Translations under genes and position numbers: made by a program
Assembly: GCA_025041195.1 (NCBI GenBank)
Contig: JAKCFM010000002.1
Span: 496,001 to 560,000, forward strand
Direction of reading: 5' to 3'
DNA length: 64,000 nt
Source: Halobacteriales archaeon YIM A00013
Lineage (GTDB): Archaea; Halobacteriota; Halobacteria; Halobacteriales; Haloarculaceae
The notes under the pieces: model-generated
What the model was told of the DNA's origin: nothing
Database searches by the model: none
Seen by the model: only the letters and a program-made list of their open reading frames with translations
Part shown: one piece after another, positions 18,158 through 26,140 of the stretch
Layout: every line of letters begins with the position of its first letter
Numbering within the stretch: the stretch's first letter is position 1

Positions 18158-18601
18158 CTATTCTAGTCTAATTTCTTCTATTGCTATTGTGCTCGATCCA
18201 CCCTGCCAGAAGTTCAATCGGAGCGACAGCGACGAATCAGTACGATCGACGCCGACCGCTTCCAGATCGACCGGCACATCAGTGAAACCCGTGGTGATCG
18301 TATCGTCGGTAACGTTCGACAACAGTGTTCGCACGCCACCCATATCGAAGAGAATGTCGTTCTCTTCGCCCCCGTTCGCACCGCGAAGCCGCAGTACGAG
18401 CGTGGCGTACTCGCTGATCTCCTGATTGAGTTGGGTCTGGAACCAGCCGCCGTTGTCGTACTCCAGGAGTAGCGCGCCATCGCTCACCGATCCACTGCCG
18501 TTTTCGAACGACCCAGCACCACACCACTGGTCCAGATCATTCCGATTGGCCGACCAACCTGGATCGCCGTCGAAATCGTCGATAACCAGCACGTCACCCG
18601 G
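18158..18601 (-). repeat. C-terminal module copy 1 (GH10 gene)
   Basis: Codons for the last 147 residues (582-728). The segment begins PGDVLVIDDF, carries WCGAG and GGWFQTQ, and ends FWQGGSSTIAIEEIRLE. Its DNA is visibly close to copy 2 over most of the length. An FN3 domain precedes it. Confidence 0.9.
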
Positions 18602-20344
18602 TGGATCACCACTGCCGGCGTCAGTCGTTGCCGTCGTAGTAGTCGCAGTCGACTCGTTGCCGGCAGCATCGACGGCCGACACACCAATCGAATAGGTGGT
18701 CTCGGGCGTGAGTTCCGACAGCGTTGTTTGTGTCGTGCCGGCCGGAACCGTCTGTGTGGTCGTTCCATCGACGGTGACGACGTACTGATCAAGCCCACTG
18801 CCACCCGTATCGGTGACTGCCTCCCAGGAGAGCGTCACCGTCTCCGCGGTCGTTTCGGCAACGGAGAGATCGCTGGGGGTAGCCGGCGGCGTCGTGTCTT
18901 CACCAGTTCCATCACCAGAAACCGTCACAGTGACGGCAGTCGGCGCCTCAGCGTCGGTTGCCCCAACGGTGGTGGTTGTGCTGTCGCTGTCGGTACTGAC
19001 GGTGATCTCGTGAGCACCCAGATAAACGTCGGTCGAAAACGTTCCATCCGAATCGGTGAGTCCGCCCTCGCTGGTCCACCACTCGCCAAAAACCAGTTCG
19101 TTCCACACGTCGTAGGCCGGCTTTTGCGACCAGTCCTGATAGAACAGGGGCGCTTCGTTCTCCCAGTGGCGACCATCCCAGAAGCCCCACATGATGAACG
19201 CATCCACGCCGGGATGGCTGAACGCGCCACGAAGATAGTTTTCGAGAACGGTCGCCCGCTCTTCGTCGTCAGTCCAGTCGTCGCCGTTGTACATATCAAA
19301 CTCCGTGATTTTCACGCGCGCGCCGTGGTCAGCCCACTGATTGATCTCGGCTGCGACCTGGCTGGCCGAAATCCTGGCGTCGGGATTCGAATCCGTATCG
19401 TTGTCACCAGTACGCGCTGCCACGTGGGCTTGCAATCCGATCGTATCAAGGTCCACACTCGACTGGAGATGATCAATCTGGGTTTCGTACCGGTTATCCA
19501 CGTAGTCGTAGGCGAACTGGTTGAAGTCGTTGACGCCAACCCCGACGTCGAGATCGTTCGACTCGATCACCGCCTCGGCTGTGGTATACCAGTCAGCGAG
19601 CAACTGAGAGCTCCAGGGGATGACGTCCCCCGTCCAGGGCGCTTCGGTGTCGATCTGGTCGCCATACACACCGCGCTGGAGCTGGTAGGCGTGCATCGCC
19701 TCATTGACAACCTCCCACTCGGTGATGTCCTCGCCGTAGTGGGTGATAATCTCCTCGATGTGTGCCATCGACCGATCGCGAATCGTCTGGGCATCGCCGT
19801 TGTCGATCGCCGTCACCACGTCGTCCGGAATCGCACTGACGCCGTCGCGACCCCAGATGCAGACGTGGCCGCGAAGATCGAGACCTGCCTCCAGCAGCCA
19901 GTCCGTGGCGTCATCTGCCAGCTGCCCTTCCGTCTCGAAAAAGCGCCATTTATGCCGATTTTCGAGCACTGCAGTGTTGAACAGCTCTGGAATGTACGTC
20001 CGGTAGTTCTCACCCACACTGGATTCGTTGAGCAGTGTGTTCGCGTTGACCGCGGTGCCAAAGTCGAAACCGTGTTCCAGCATCGTGATTTCGACCTGTG
20101 CGTCCGGAACGACCGTGCCGTCGTCTCGTTCCACGGTGATCTCAAGCGGTCCCGTTCGGTGATCATCGATCCGTTCGGCCACCGTTTTCGACGTGTCCGC
20201 CGTTTCGCCGGCAGCCGATCCGGTAAGCCCGGCGGTGAGCGCCAACGCACCCACAGTTTTGAGAAACGCCCGCCGATCGAAGCCGTCAGCTGTCTCTGAG
20301 CCATTCGATGTGTCGGTTTGTGGTGATTGAGTAGTATCTGTCAT
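18158..20344 (-). CDS. secreted endo-xylanase, GH10-FN3-C-module
   Basis: This 728-residue enzyme is predicted to cut xylan outside the cell. A Tat signal (FDRRAFLKTVGAL, 22-34) is followed by a short beta region and a GH10 barrel (about 90-420). The barrel has RGHVCIWG, acid/base Glu215 in WEVVNEAMH, nucleophile Glu348 in KITEFDMYN, and IMWGFWDGRHW. Next come a carboxypeptidase-regulatory-like stretch (to about 478), a bacterial-type fibronectin III domain (about 487-575) and the 147-residue C-terminal module (582-728) shared with the four upstream genes. It starts 2 bases after the stop of the GH5 gene upstream, so the two are almost certainly cotranscribed. Confidence 0.95.
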   Translation of the reverse strand: MTDTTQSPQTDTSNGSETADGFDRRAFLKTVGALALTAGLTGSAAGETADTSKTVAERIDDHRTGPLEITVERDDGTVVPDAQVEITMLEHGFDFGTAVNANTLLNESSVGENYRTYIPELFNTAVLENRHKWRFFETEGQLADDATDWLLEAGLDLRGHVCIWGRDGVSAIPDDVVTAIDNGDAQTIRDRSMAHIEEIITHYGEDITEWEVVNEAMHAYQLQRGVYGDQIDTEAPWTGDVIPWSSQLLADWYTTAEAVIESNDLDVGVGVNDFNQFAYDYVDNRYETQIDHLQSSVDLDTIGLQAHVAARTGDNDTDSNPDARISASQVAAEINQWADHGARVKITEFDMYNGDDWTDDEERATVLENYLRGAFSHPGVDAFIMWGFWDGRHWENEAPLFYQDWSQKPAYDVWNELVFGEWWTSEGGLTDSDGTFSTDVYLGAHEITVSTDSDSTTTTVGATDAEAPTAVTVTVSGDGTGEDTTPPATPSDLSVAETTAETVTLSWEAVTDTGGSGLDQYVVTVDGTTTQTVPAGTTQTTLSELTPETTYSIGVSAVDAAGNESTATTTTATTDAGSGDPPGDVLVIDDFDGDPGWSANRNDLDQWCGAGSFENGSGSVSDGALLLEYDNGGWFQTQLNQEISEYATLVLRLRGANGGEENDILFDMGGVRTLLSNVTDDTITTGFTDVPVDLEAVGVDRTDSSLSLRLNFWQGGSSTIAIEEIRLE

Positions 20345-20346
20345 TG

Positions 20347-20790
20347 CTATTCGAGTCTGATCTCTGTTATTTCGAGTGTGCTCATCCCGCCTTGCCAGAA
20401 GTTCAAGCGAAGCGGCAGCGACGAATCAGTACGATCGACGCCGGCCGCTTCCAGATCGATCGCCACATCAGTGAAATCCGTGGTGATCGAATCGTCGGTA
20501 ACGTTCGACAACAGCGTTTGCACGCCACCCATATCGAAGAGAATGTCATCCGCTTCGCCGCCGTTTGCACCCCGAAGCCGCATGATGAGCGTAGCGTAGT
20601 TGCTGATATCTCGATTGATCTGAGTCTGGAACCAGCCGCCGTTGTCGTACACAAGCGTGAGCACGCCACCGGATTCAGTGCCCGCATCGTTAACGAACGA
20701 ACCTGCCCCACACCACTGGCCGAGATCATTTCGATTGGTCGACCAGCCTGGATCGTCGTCGAAATTGTCGATCACCAGTGCAGACGCTGG
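20347..20790 (-). repeat. C-terminal module copy 2 (short GH5 gene)
   Basis: The last 147 residues (446-592), from PASALVIDNF to ITEIRLE, with the same WCGAG, GGWFQTQ and FWQGG landmarks and no length change against copy 1. An FN3 domain precedes it. Confidence 0.9.
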
Positions 20791-22125
20791 TGGATCAGTG
20801 TCGTCGGCCACTGTCGTTGCGGTAGTCGTCGCTGGACTCGACTGATTGCCTGCGCCATCGACGGCGACAACACCGAGCTGGTAGGTCGTCTCTGGTGTCA
20901 GTCCAGTGATGGTGCTTGACGTAGTACCGGCGGGAACGGTGTGCTCGTTCGATCCATCGACAGTCACAACGTACTGTACGACACCGGTTTCTGCATCCGT
21001 GGCGGGCGTCCAGTCAATCGCAACGGTCGTTTCGCCCGTCGTCGTCGTCAGTCCGGATGGCTCGGTTGGAGGTGTGGTATCGGCTGGTGAATCGCCGAGT
21101 TTGGCGTAGACAACATCGAAGTAGTCGCTGGTGGTGTACGAGCTCGCCGAACACGAATCACCCCAGTAGGGATCTGCCATGTTCATCGGCTCGTCGGAGC
21201 CATCACCGTTCCATGCCCAGCCAATCACTGGCCAGCCGAGCGATTTCGCGTGATCGACCACTGCTTCCCAGTCCGTCCCACTCGAACTCGCCGCCCAGTT
21301 CCCGAACTCGCCGATCAGACACGGATAGCCCGTCGCATCGAGCACGTCGAGATGAGAGGGCGAAAGCGCTTCATTGACGTGCTGATTCCACCCGCTAGGG
21401 TAGACATGAACCGAACAGATGAGGTTCGAATCGTCGATCATCGTCGTTGCCTCTGCCAACCGATGGGTCTCTTGACCCCAGCCTGGCGCGTCACAGACGA
21501 TCGGGCCATCGTACCCCACCCCCGAGCGAATCGTTGAGAGGGCTTCGTTGTAGGCACTCGCGTACTGATCGGCCGTAACGGTGTGATCACCCCACTCGTT
21601 CATCAGATTGATCGTGATCGAGGAGTCCTGCGTGAGATAGTCGTAGTGGTCCACCCACCACTCTGCAGCCGACTGGAGTGGGCCAGCATCAGGGGCGCCG
21701 TTGTCCGGATAGTGGTGGTAGCTGGCGATTACGTCGTAGCCGTTCGTCGTGGCTTCATCGATCCACCGCTTTGCGTCATCGCGAGTCGTGACTACTTCGT
21801 CGAACGAAAACGGCTCGATCTCGATGCGAACCGTCTGTATGGCTGGATACTGGTTCATCAGCCCCCATCCCAACTGCTGGTCGCCGCTACAGAAATACGA
21901 CGGCTGGAGATTCACTCCGTCGCCGAACGATGCGCCGGTGGCGCTCGTCGAACCGATTCCAGTGAACCCGAGGACCACCCCACCGGCCATTCCCTTCAGA
22001 ACTGACCGCCGTGACGTGCTCGCCCGTGCGAAGTGACACGACGCTTTCGTCGGTTCACTCTGGTTTTTAGTCGTCGCCCCAGTACTCGGTGACGTATCGC
22101 TGGTGTTTGGGTTTGTTTGTTGCAT
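20347..22125 (-). CDS. secreted GH5 beta-glycanase, GH5-FN3-C-module
   Basis: The 592-residue product has a Tat signal (TSRRSVLKGMAGG, 37-49) and a compact GH5 barrel (about 65-345). The acid/base is Glu177 in INLMNEWGDH and the nucleophile Glu273 in LIGEFGNWA, with SVHVYPSGWN between them. The short barrel and the motif wording are closer to mannanase-like GH5 branches than to the two larger GH5 enzymes of this cluster, so beta-mannan or cellulose are the likely substrates. An FN3 domain (about 352-440) and the shared C-terminal module (446-592) follow. Its ATG overlaps the stop of the GH12 gene by one base (TAATG), and its stop lies 2 bases before the GH10 gene. Confidence 0.9.
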   Translation of the reverse strand: MQQTNPNTSDTSPSTGATTKNQSEPTKASCHFARASTSRRSVLKGMAGGVVLGFTGIGSTSATGASFGDGVNLQPSYFCSGDQQLGWGLMNQYPAIQTVRIEIEPFSFDEVVTTRDDAKRWIDEATTNGYDVIASYHHYPDNGAPDAGPLQSAAEWWVDHYDYLTQDSSITINLMNEWGDHTVTADQYASAYNEALSTIRSGVGYDGPIVCDAPGWGQETHRLAEATTMIDDSNLICSVHVYPSGWNQHVNEALSPSHLDVLDATGYPCLIGEFGNWAASSSGTDWEAVVDHAKSLGWPVIGWAWNGDGSDEPMNMADPYWGDSCSASSYTTSDYFDVVYAKLGDSPADTTPPTEPSGLTTTTGETTVAIDWTPATDAETGVVQYVVTVDGSNEHTVPAGTTSSTITGLTPETTYQLGVVAVDGAGNQSSPATTTATTVADDTDPPASALVIDNFDDDPGWSTNRNDLGQWCGAGSFVNDAGTESGGVLTLVYDNGGWFQTQINRDISNYATLIMRLRGANGGEADDILFDMGGVQTLLSNVTDDSITTDFTDVAIDLEAAGVDRTDSSLPLRLNFWQGGMSTLEITEIRLE

Positions 22126-22568
22126 TATGAGAGATGGATCGATTGGATGGCGAGCGTGCTGTTTCCACCCTGCCAGAAATTCAGTCGGAGGGAACTGGAC
22201 GGATCCGTTCTGTCAACGCCAGCTGCAGTGAGATCGACCGTGAGATCAGAAACTGTCGTTCCGATCGAACCGTCAGTGACAGTTGCGAGCAACGTCCGGA
22301 CGCCACCCATATCGAAGAGAATATCGCTCTCTTCGCCGCCGTTCGCACCCCGAACCCGCATGACGAGCGTGGCGTAATCGCTGATATCGCGGTTGAGCTG
22401 CGTCTGGAACCAGCCACCGTTGTTGTACTCCAGGAGTAGCACACCGTCGCTCACCGATCCACTGCCGTTTTCGAACGAGCCTGCCCCACACCACTGGCCG
22501 AGATCGTTCCGATTGCTCGACCAGCCTGGATCGCCGTCGAAGTCGTCGATTACCAGCACATCGCCCGG
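22125..22568 (-). repeat. C-terminal module copy 3 (GH12 gene)
   Basis: The last 147 residues (320-466), beginning PGDVLVIDDF like copy 1 but ending IQSIHLS, and varying most around LATVTDGSIGTTVSDLTVD. A TPT-type linker precedes it instead of FN3. Confidence 0.9.
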
Positions 22569-23525
22569 TTGCTCAGTGTCGGTCTGGGTTTCCGTTGGCG
22601 TGTTCGTCTCTGTCGGCGTGTCGGTGGCCGTTGGGGTGGGCGTCGGCTCTCCGTCGCTCCCCGAGTGATACGTTGATCCGTTGATCGTGACATCGAACGT
22701 TTCGTAGGTCATCTCACCGACGGCGTTCTGCCAGTACTCGCTGCCGAGTTCGATCCCAGAGACGTAGAGATCCTCTCGAACGCCATCGGCCGTCAGATAG
22801 TCGACGATCTCGGTCATGTCGATCTTGCCGCCGTCGTGGCCGTCCTGGATGCGGAAAATATAGAAATAGGCGTCCGTTCCACCGGAGTCGTAGGTCGTCC
22901 ACAGATCGACCGTGTTTCCAAACTGGTCGGTCCAGGCCGCTTCGTCCTGAACGGAACCGTGATTGTGACCACCACCCCAGTCGAGCAACAGCATCACTTC
23001 ATACTGGTGGGTTTCGGGCTGCTGGCTCGGTGGCTGTTCGAGCAGCCACCACTCTTCGGCCCAGTCCCACTCGCCGTTGCCCATCGAATAGCTGGCCGCA
23101 ACGTCGATGACCAGCTCATCGATATCCCCGCGCTGGATTGGAAATTCCGGAATCCCGGTGTCTGATCCCCAGGGCCTGGTTCCGGCGAACACCTCGGGAT
23201 AATTGATTCCTCCACCGGTGTTTCTCGCGTCGAACTCGTAGCCGTAGCTACCGTCGTCGTTGCGCCAGATGCACTGCTCTGCCGCGGGATTGCCCCATTC
23301 GTTGCCGATCAGCGAAAAGCCATCGCTGACGGAAATCGATCCCTCGCCGTTGCAGATTGCTTCAACCTTCTGTCCCATGGCTGTCGATCCATACCCAACC
23401 AGGAGACTGCCTGCCCCTAGCGCGGCGCCGGCCTTCAGGAACGTGCGCCGTGACGGCCGTGATACGCGTGTCGGTGGTTTCTCCTCGGTCGGTCTGTCGG
23501 TGTCGTGTATATCGTCCTGTGGCAT
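22125..23525 (-). CDS. secreted GH12 endoglucanase with C-module
   Basis: From the ATG at 23525, preceded by GAGAGG, the product is 466 residues; an in-frame start at 23579 adds 18 residues before the Tat signal (SRRTFLKAGAALG). The catalytic part (about 57-285) has GH12 features: NEWGNPAAEQCIWR, then PIQRGDIDELVIDVAASYS. The nucleophile strand is YEVMLLLDW (Glu176) and the acid/base strand GIELGSEYW (Glu259). GH12 enzymes cut beta-1,4-glucans or xyloglucan. A TPT-rich linker (about 293-318) leads to the shared module (320-466). It overlaps the next GH5 gene by one base. A TATA-like TATATTT near 23672 may start this part of the run. Confidence 0.86.
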   Translation of the reverse strand: MPQDDIHDTDRPTEEKPPTRVSRPSRRTFLKAGAALGAGSLLVGYGSTAMGQKVEAICNGEGSISVSDGFSLIGNEWGNPAAEQCIWRNDDGSYGYEFDARNTGGGINYPEVFAGTRPWGSDTGIPEFPIQRGDIDELVIDVAASYSMGNGEWDWAEEWWLLEQPPSQQPETHQYEVMLLLDWGGGHNHGSVQDEAAWTDQFGNTVDLWTTYDSGGTDAYFYIFRIQDGHDGGKIDMTEIVDYLTADGVREDLYVSGIELGSEYWQNAVGEMTYETFDVTINGSTYHSGSDGEPTPTPTATDTPTETNTPTETQTDTEQPGDVLVIDDFDGDPGWSSNRNDLGQWCGAGSFENGSGSVSDGVLLLEYNNGGWFQTQLNRDISDYATLVMRVRGANGGEESDILFDMGGVRTLLATVTDGSIGTTVSDLTVDLTAAGVDRTDPSSSLRLNFWQGGNSTLAIQSIHLS

Positions 23526-23688
23526 CGTAAAACCTCTCGTAATTCGTGTTTTGCGTTCTCCACTGCCACGCCGACCCACAGTGCTCGATCGGACGGTGGT
23601 GTGTGAGTGGGCGTTTCTCGGATGTGACAGTGGTGTCCTGTGTCCGTTTGTTTCAAATCTACAGAGAGAAATATAGCCGCGAGTGTGA

Positions 23689-24132
23689 TCAGGCCAGGAA
23701 GATTTCCTCGATTTCGAGCGTGCTCGTGGCGCCTTGCCAGAAGTTCAGGCGCAGCGAGATTGACGACGCCGTGGTGTCAACCCCAGCAGCATCCAGATCA
23801 ACGCCAACGTTCGAGAAGCTCGTGGTGATCGAATCGCTGGTGACAGTCGAGAGCGGCGCTCTGACGCCCGGCATGTCGAAGACGAACTCGCTCTCTTCGC
23901 CGCCATTTTCGCCTCGCATCCGCATGACGATCATCGAATAGTCGCTGATATCCTGGTTGACCTGCGTCTGGAACCAGCCGCCGTTGTCGTACACAAGCGT
24001 GAGTACGCCGCCGGATTCACTGCCTCCACCGTTTTCGAACGATCCGGCACCACACCACTGGCCGAGATCGTTCGAGTTCGTCGACCAGCCCGGATTCCCG
24101 TCGAAATCGTCGATCATCAGCGCATCACCCGG
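23689..24132 (-). repeat. C-terminal module copy 4 (Thr-linker GH5 gene)
   Basis: The last 147 residues (520-666), from PGDALMIDDF to IEEIFLA. It is the copy with ENGGEESEFVFDMPGV where the others read ANGGEE/ANGGEA and FDMGG or FDMAG, yet it has no insertion or deletion. Confidence 0.9.
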
Positions 24133-25689
24133 TGGCTCCGTTGGTGTTGGTGAGGGGCTGGTTGTGGTTGTTGTGGTCGTCGAAGTCGTGGTCGTGGTGT
24201 CGGTGGTGGTCGTCGTCGACGTCGCCGTTGGCGTTGGCGTCCCGTCATCACCACCGGGCAGATCATCACTCTGGTGCTGGGCGAGATACTCACGCCACCA
24301 CTGACCGGGACGGGCCTCGTAGTCCCAGATCTCCCAGGTGCCGTCCTGACTGGTATCGTGCTGGAAAAACGCCGGCTCCCAGGTGTGATCGAAGTTCCAG
24401 CAGATCGGATGGACCGGATAGTTTTCGAGGAACTGCTCGAAACCCGGCGCATACTCCGAGGCCGTCCCTTCGAGGAATGCGAAATCGTCCTTGCCACCGC
24501 CTTCTGCCCAACCGAACTCGCTGAAGAAGATCGGGACCTCCTGTGCGGGTTCGCCGAAATACGTCGACAGCGGCCGCATCGAGTCGTGCGTGTAGACGTG
24601 ACCGGTGTAACAGATGTTGTCGCCCGAAAATTCGTTCTCTGGGGCCCAGTAGGTGTACTGGCTCCATCGCGGTGACCCGATCGTGACCAAATTCTGCGGA
24701 GCATTCTCCTGAACAATGTCGACCCAGGGCTGGGCCCGTTCGACCCACATGTCCCAGTACGCCTTGGACTCGGTATTTGTCACGTCGGTGTCGTCGCCAC
24801 CTTCGTCGTTGCCATCATGCGGGAGTGAATCGGGGGCCCCCCAGTCACCAGCGTACGGGCCAGTGGGCTCGTTGTACACGTCGTACAGGACGTGCGAGCG
24901 ATTTGCGTATCTTGGAGCGACGAAACTCCAGTACATTCGGAGTTCGTCATCGAGCGCAGCGGCGTACTCCTCGGTGTAGCCGTCGAGTTCTGCAGCCTGG
25001 TCTTCCGAGTGCCAGAGCACGCCTCGCTCGCCACAGAAGCCGATATCGTTGGGAAAGCTCTCGTTCCCACACTGATACTCGCCGAGATCCGCCTCGTGCT
25101 GGGGCTGATGGAAGATCGGAAAATGCCGGTGATAGTCGATCATCACGTAGAGCCCTTGTTCCTCGGCTGCATCGACCAGCGGGTCGATATAGGTGTTGAA
25201 GTACGTCTCCAGATCCGCCTGGCTGAACTGACCGGGCAGCAGTGGCCCCCAGTCGTCACCATGGGCCATCTGCAGGCTGTTGTTCACACCACTGATGTCC
25301 TGTGGCTGCGTCGGAATCCGAATAATCCGATTGTACCAGTCCTCGTCAGTGTTCGTTGCCTTCTCGAACACCGCCACCGCGTCTTTGCTGCGCCAGCTCC
25401 TGGCCAGCCGCGCCGGATCCGCAATGTTCACCCCCCGGAGAATCACCGTGTTATCGCTGGGATCTTTGATCAGATTGCCATCTCGGTGAAGCCAGGGCGT
25501 CGGAATGCCAACCGCTGACACCGAGCTGACCAGCGCATCTGCGAACCCGAGCGTGAGCGCCCCAGCGCCGGCCGCCTTCAAAACACTCCGTCGGGTGAAT
25601 CGGCTCGTGTGTGTGGTCGTTTGTGTTGTCGATTCCGTCGATTGAACCGTCTCTCCGCTGTCCGTTGTATCGTCCGTGTTGTGTGTCAT
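23689..25689 (-). CDS. secreted GH5 endoglucanase with Thr-rich linker and C-module
   Basis: The start is the ATG at 25689, 7 bases after the upstream gene's stop; longer readings run into that gene. The 666-residue protein has a Tat signal (FTRRSVLKAAGAG, 31-43). A large GH5 barrel (about 62-480) opens with TPWLHRDGNLIKDPSDN and LRGVNIADP. Acid/base Glu274 lies in LYDVYNEPTG and nucleophile Glu391 in FFSEFGWAEGG. A threonine-rich linker (about 485-519) joins the shared module (520-666). The best guess is a cellulase. The barrel is a clear paralogue of the enzyme encoded just upstream, but with several insertions holding extra cysteines (YQCGNESFPNDIGFCG). Confidence 0.92.
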   Translation of the reverse strand: MTHNTDDTTDSGETVQSTESTTQTTTHTSRFTRRSVLKAAGAGALTLGFADALVSSVSAVGIPTPWLHRDGNLIKDPSDNTVILRGVNIADPARLARSWRSKDAVAVFEKATNTDEDWYNRIIRIPTQPQDISGVNNSLQMAHGDDWGPLLPGQFSQADLETYFNTYIDPLVDAAEEQGLYVMIDYHRHFPIFHQPQHEADLGEYQCGNESFPNDIGFCGERGVLWHSEDQAAELDGYTEEYAAALDDELRMYWSFVAPRYANRSHVLYDVYNEPTGPYAGDWGAPDSLPHDGNDEGGDDTDVTNTESKAYWDMWVERAQPWVDIVQENAPQNLVTIGSPRWSQYTYWAPENEFSGDNICYTGHVYTHDSMRPLSTYFGEPAQEVPIFFSEFGWAEGGGKDDFAFLEGTASEYAPGFEQFLENYPVHPICWNFDHTWEPAFFQHDTSQDGTWEIWDYEARPGQWWREYLAQHQSDDLPGGDDGTPTPTATSTTTTTDTTTTTSTTTTTTTSPSPTPTEPPGDALMIDDFDGNPGWSTNSNDLGQWCGAGSFENGGGSESGGVLTLVYDNGGWFQTQVNQDISDYSMIVMRMRGENGGEESEFVFDMPGVRAPLSTVTSDSITTSFSNVGVDLDAAGVDTTASSISLRLNFWQGATSTLEIEEIFLA

Positions 25690-25696
25690 TTTCAGT

Positions 25697-26140
25697 TCAT
25701 TCGAGATAGATGTGTTCGATGTCGATCGTACTGGCACCGCCCTGCCAGAAGTTGAAGCGAAGCGAGCCAGACGACGCCGATCTGTCGACGCCAGCCGCCG
25801 CAAGATCGACGGCTACATTCGAAAACTCGGTACTGATCGAGTCGTCGGTGACGTTCGCGAGCAGCGTTCGCGTGCCGGCCATATCGAAAAGCAGTTCGCT
25901 TTCTTCGCCGCCGTTCGCACCGCGAACGCGGATAACGAGCGTGGAGTACTCGGTGATCGCCTGGTTGATCTGGCTCTGGAACCAGCCGCCGCTGTCGTAT
26001 TCGAGTGTGAGGGTGCCGTCGGATTCGGTGCCACTGCCGTTGACGAACGACCCAGCACCACACCACTCACCGAGATCGTTCGAGTTCGTCGACCAGCCAG
26101 GGTCGCCATCATAATCGTCGATCACGAGCGCGTTTGCGGG
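25697..26140 (-). repeat. C-terminal module copy 5 (first GH5 gene)
   Basis: The last 147 residues (542-688), from PANALVIDDY to IEHIYLE. It has WCGAG and FWQGG but GGWFQSQ in place of GGWFQTQ. An FN3 domain precedes it, as in copies 1 and 2. Confidence 0.9.

Noticed and set aside
18728-20299. A 523-residue plus-strand open frame opposite the GH10 gene
   Set aside because: It is a by-product of the GC-rich codon pattern of the xylanase gene; its composition is basic and it lacks motifs.
24136-24240. A GTGGTCGTC-like low-complexity tract
   Set aside because: It is the antisense of the threonine-rich linker codons in the GH5 gene, not an independent repeat.
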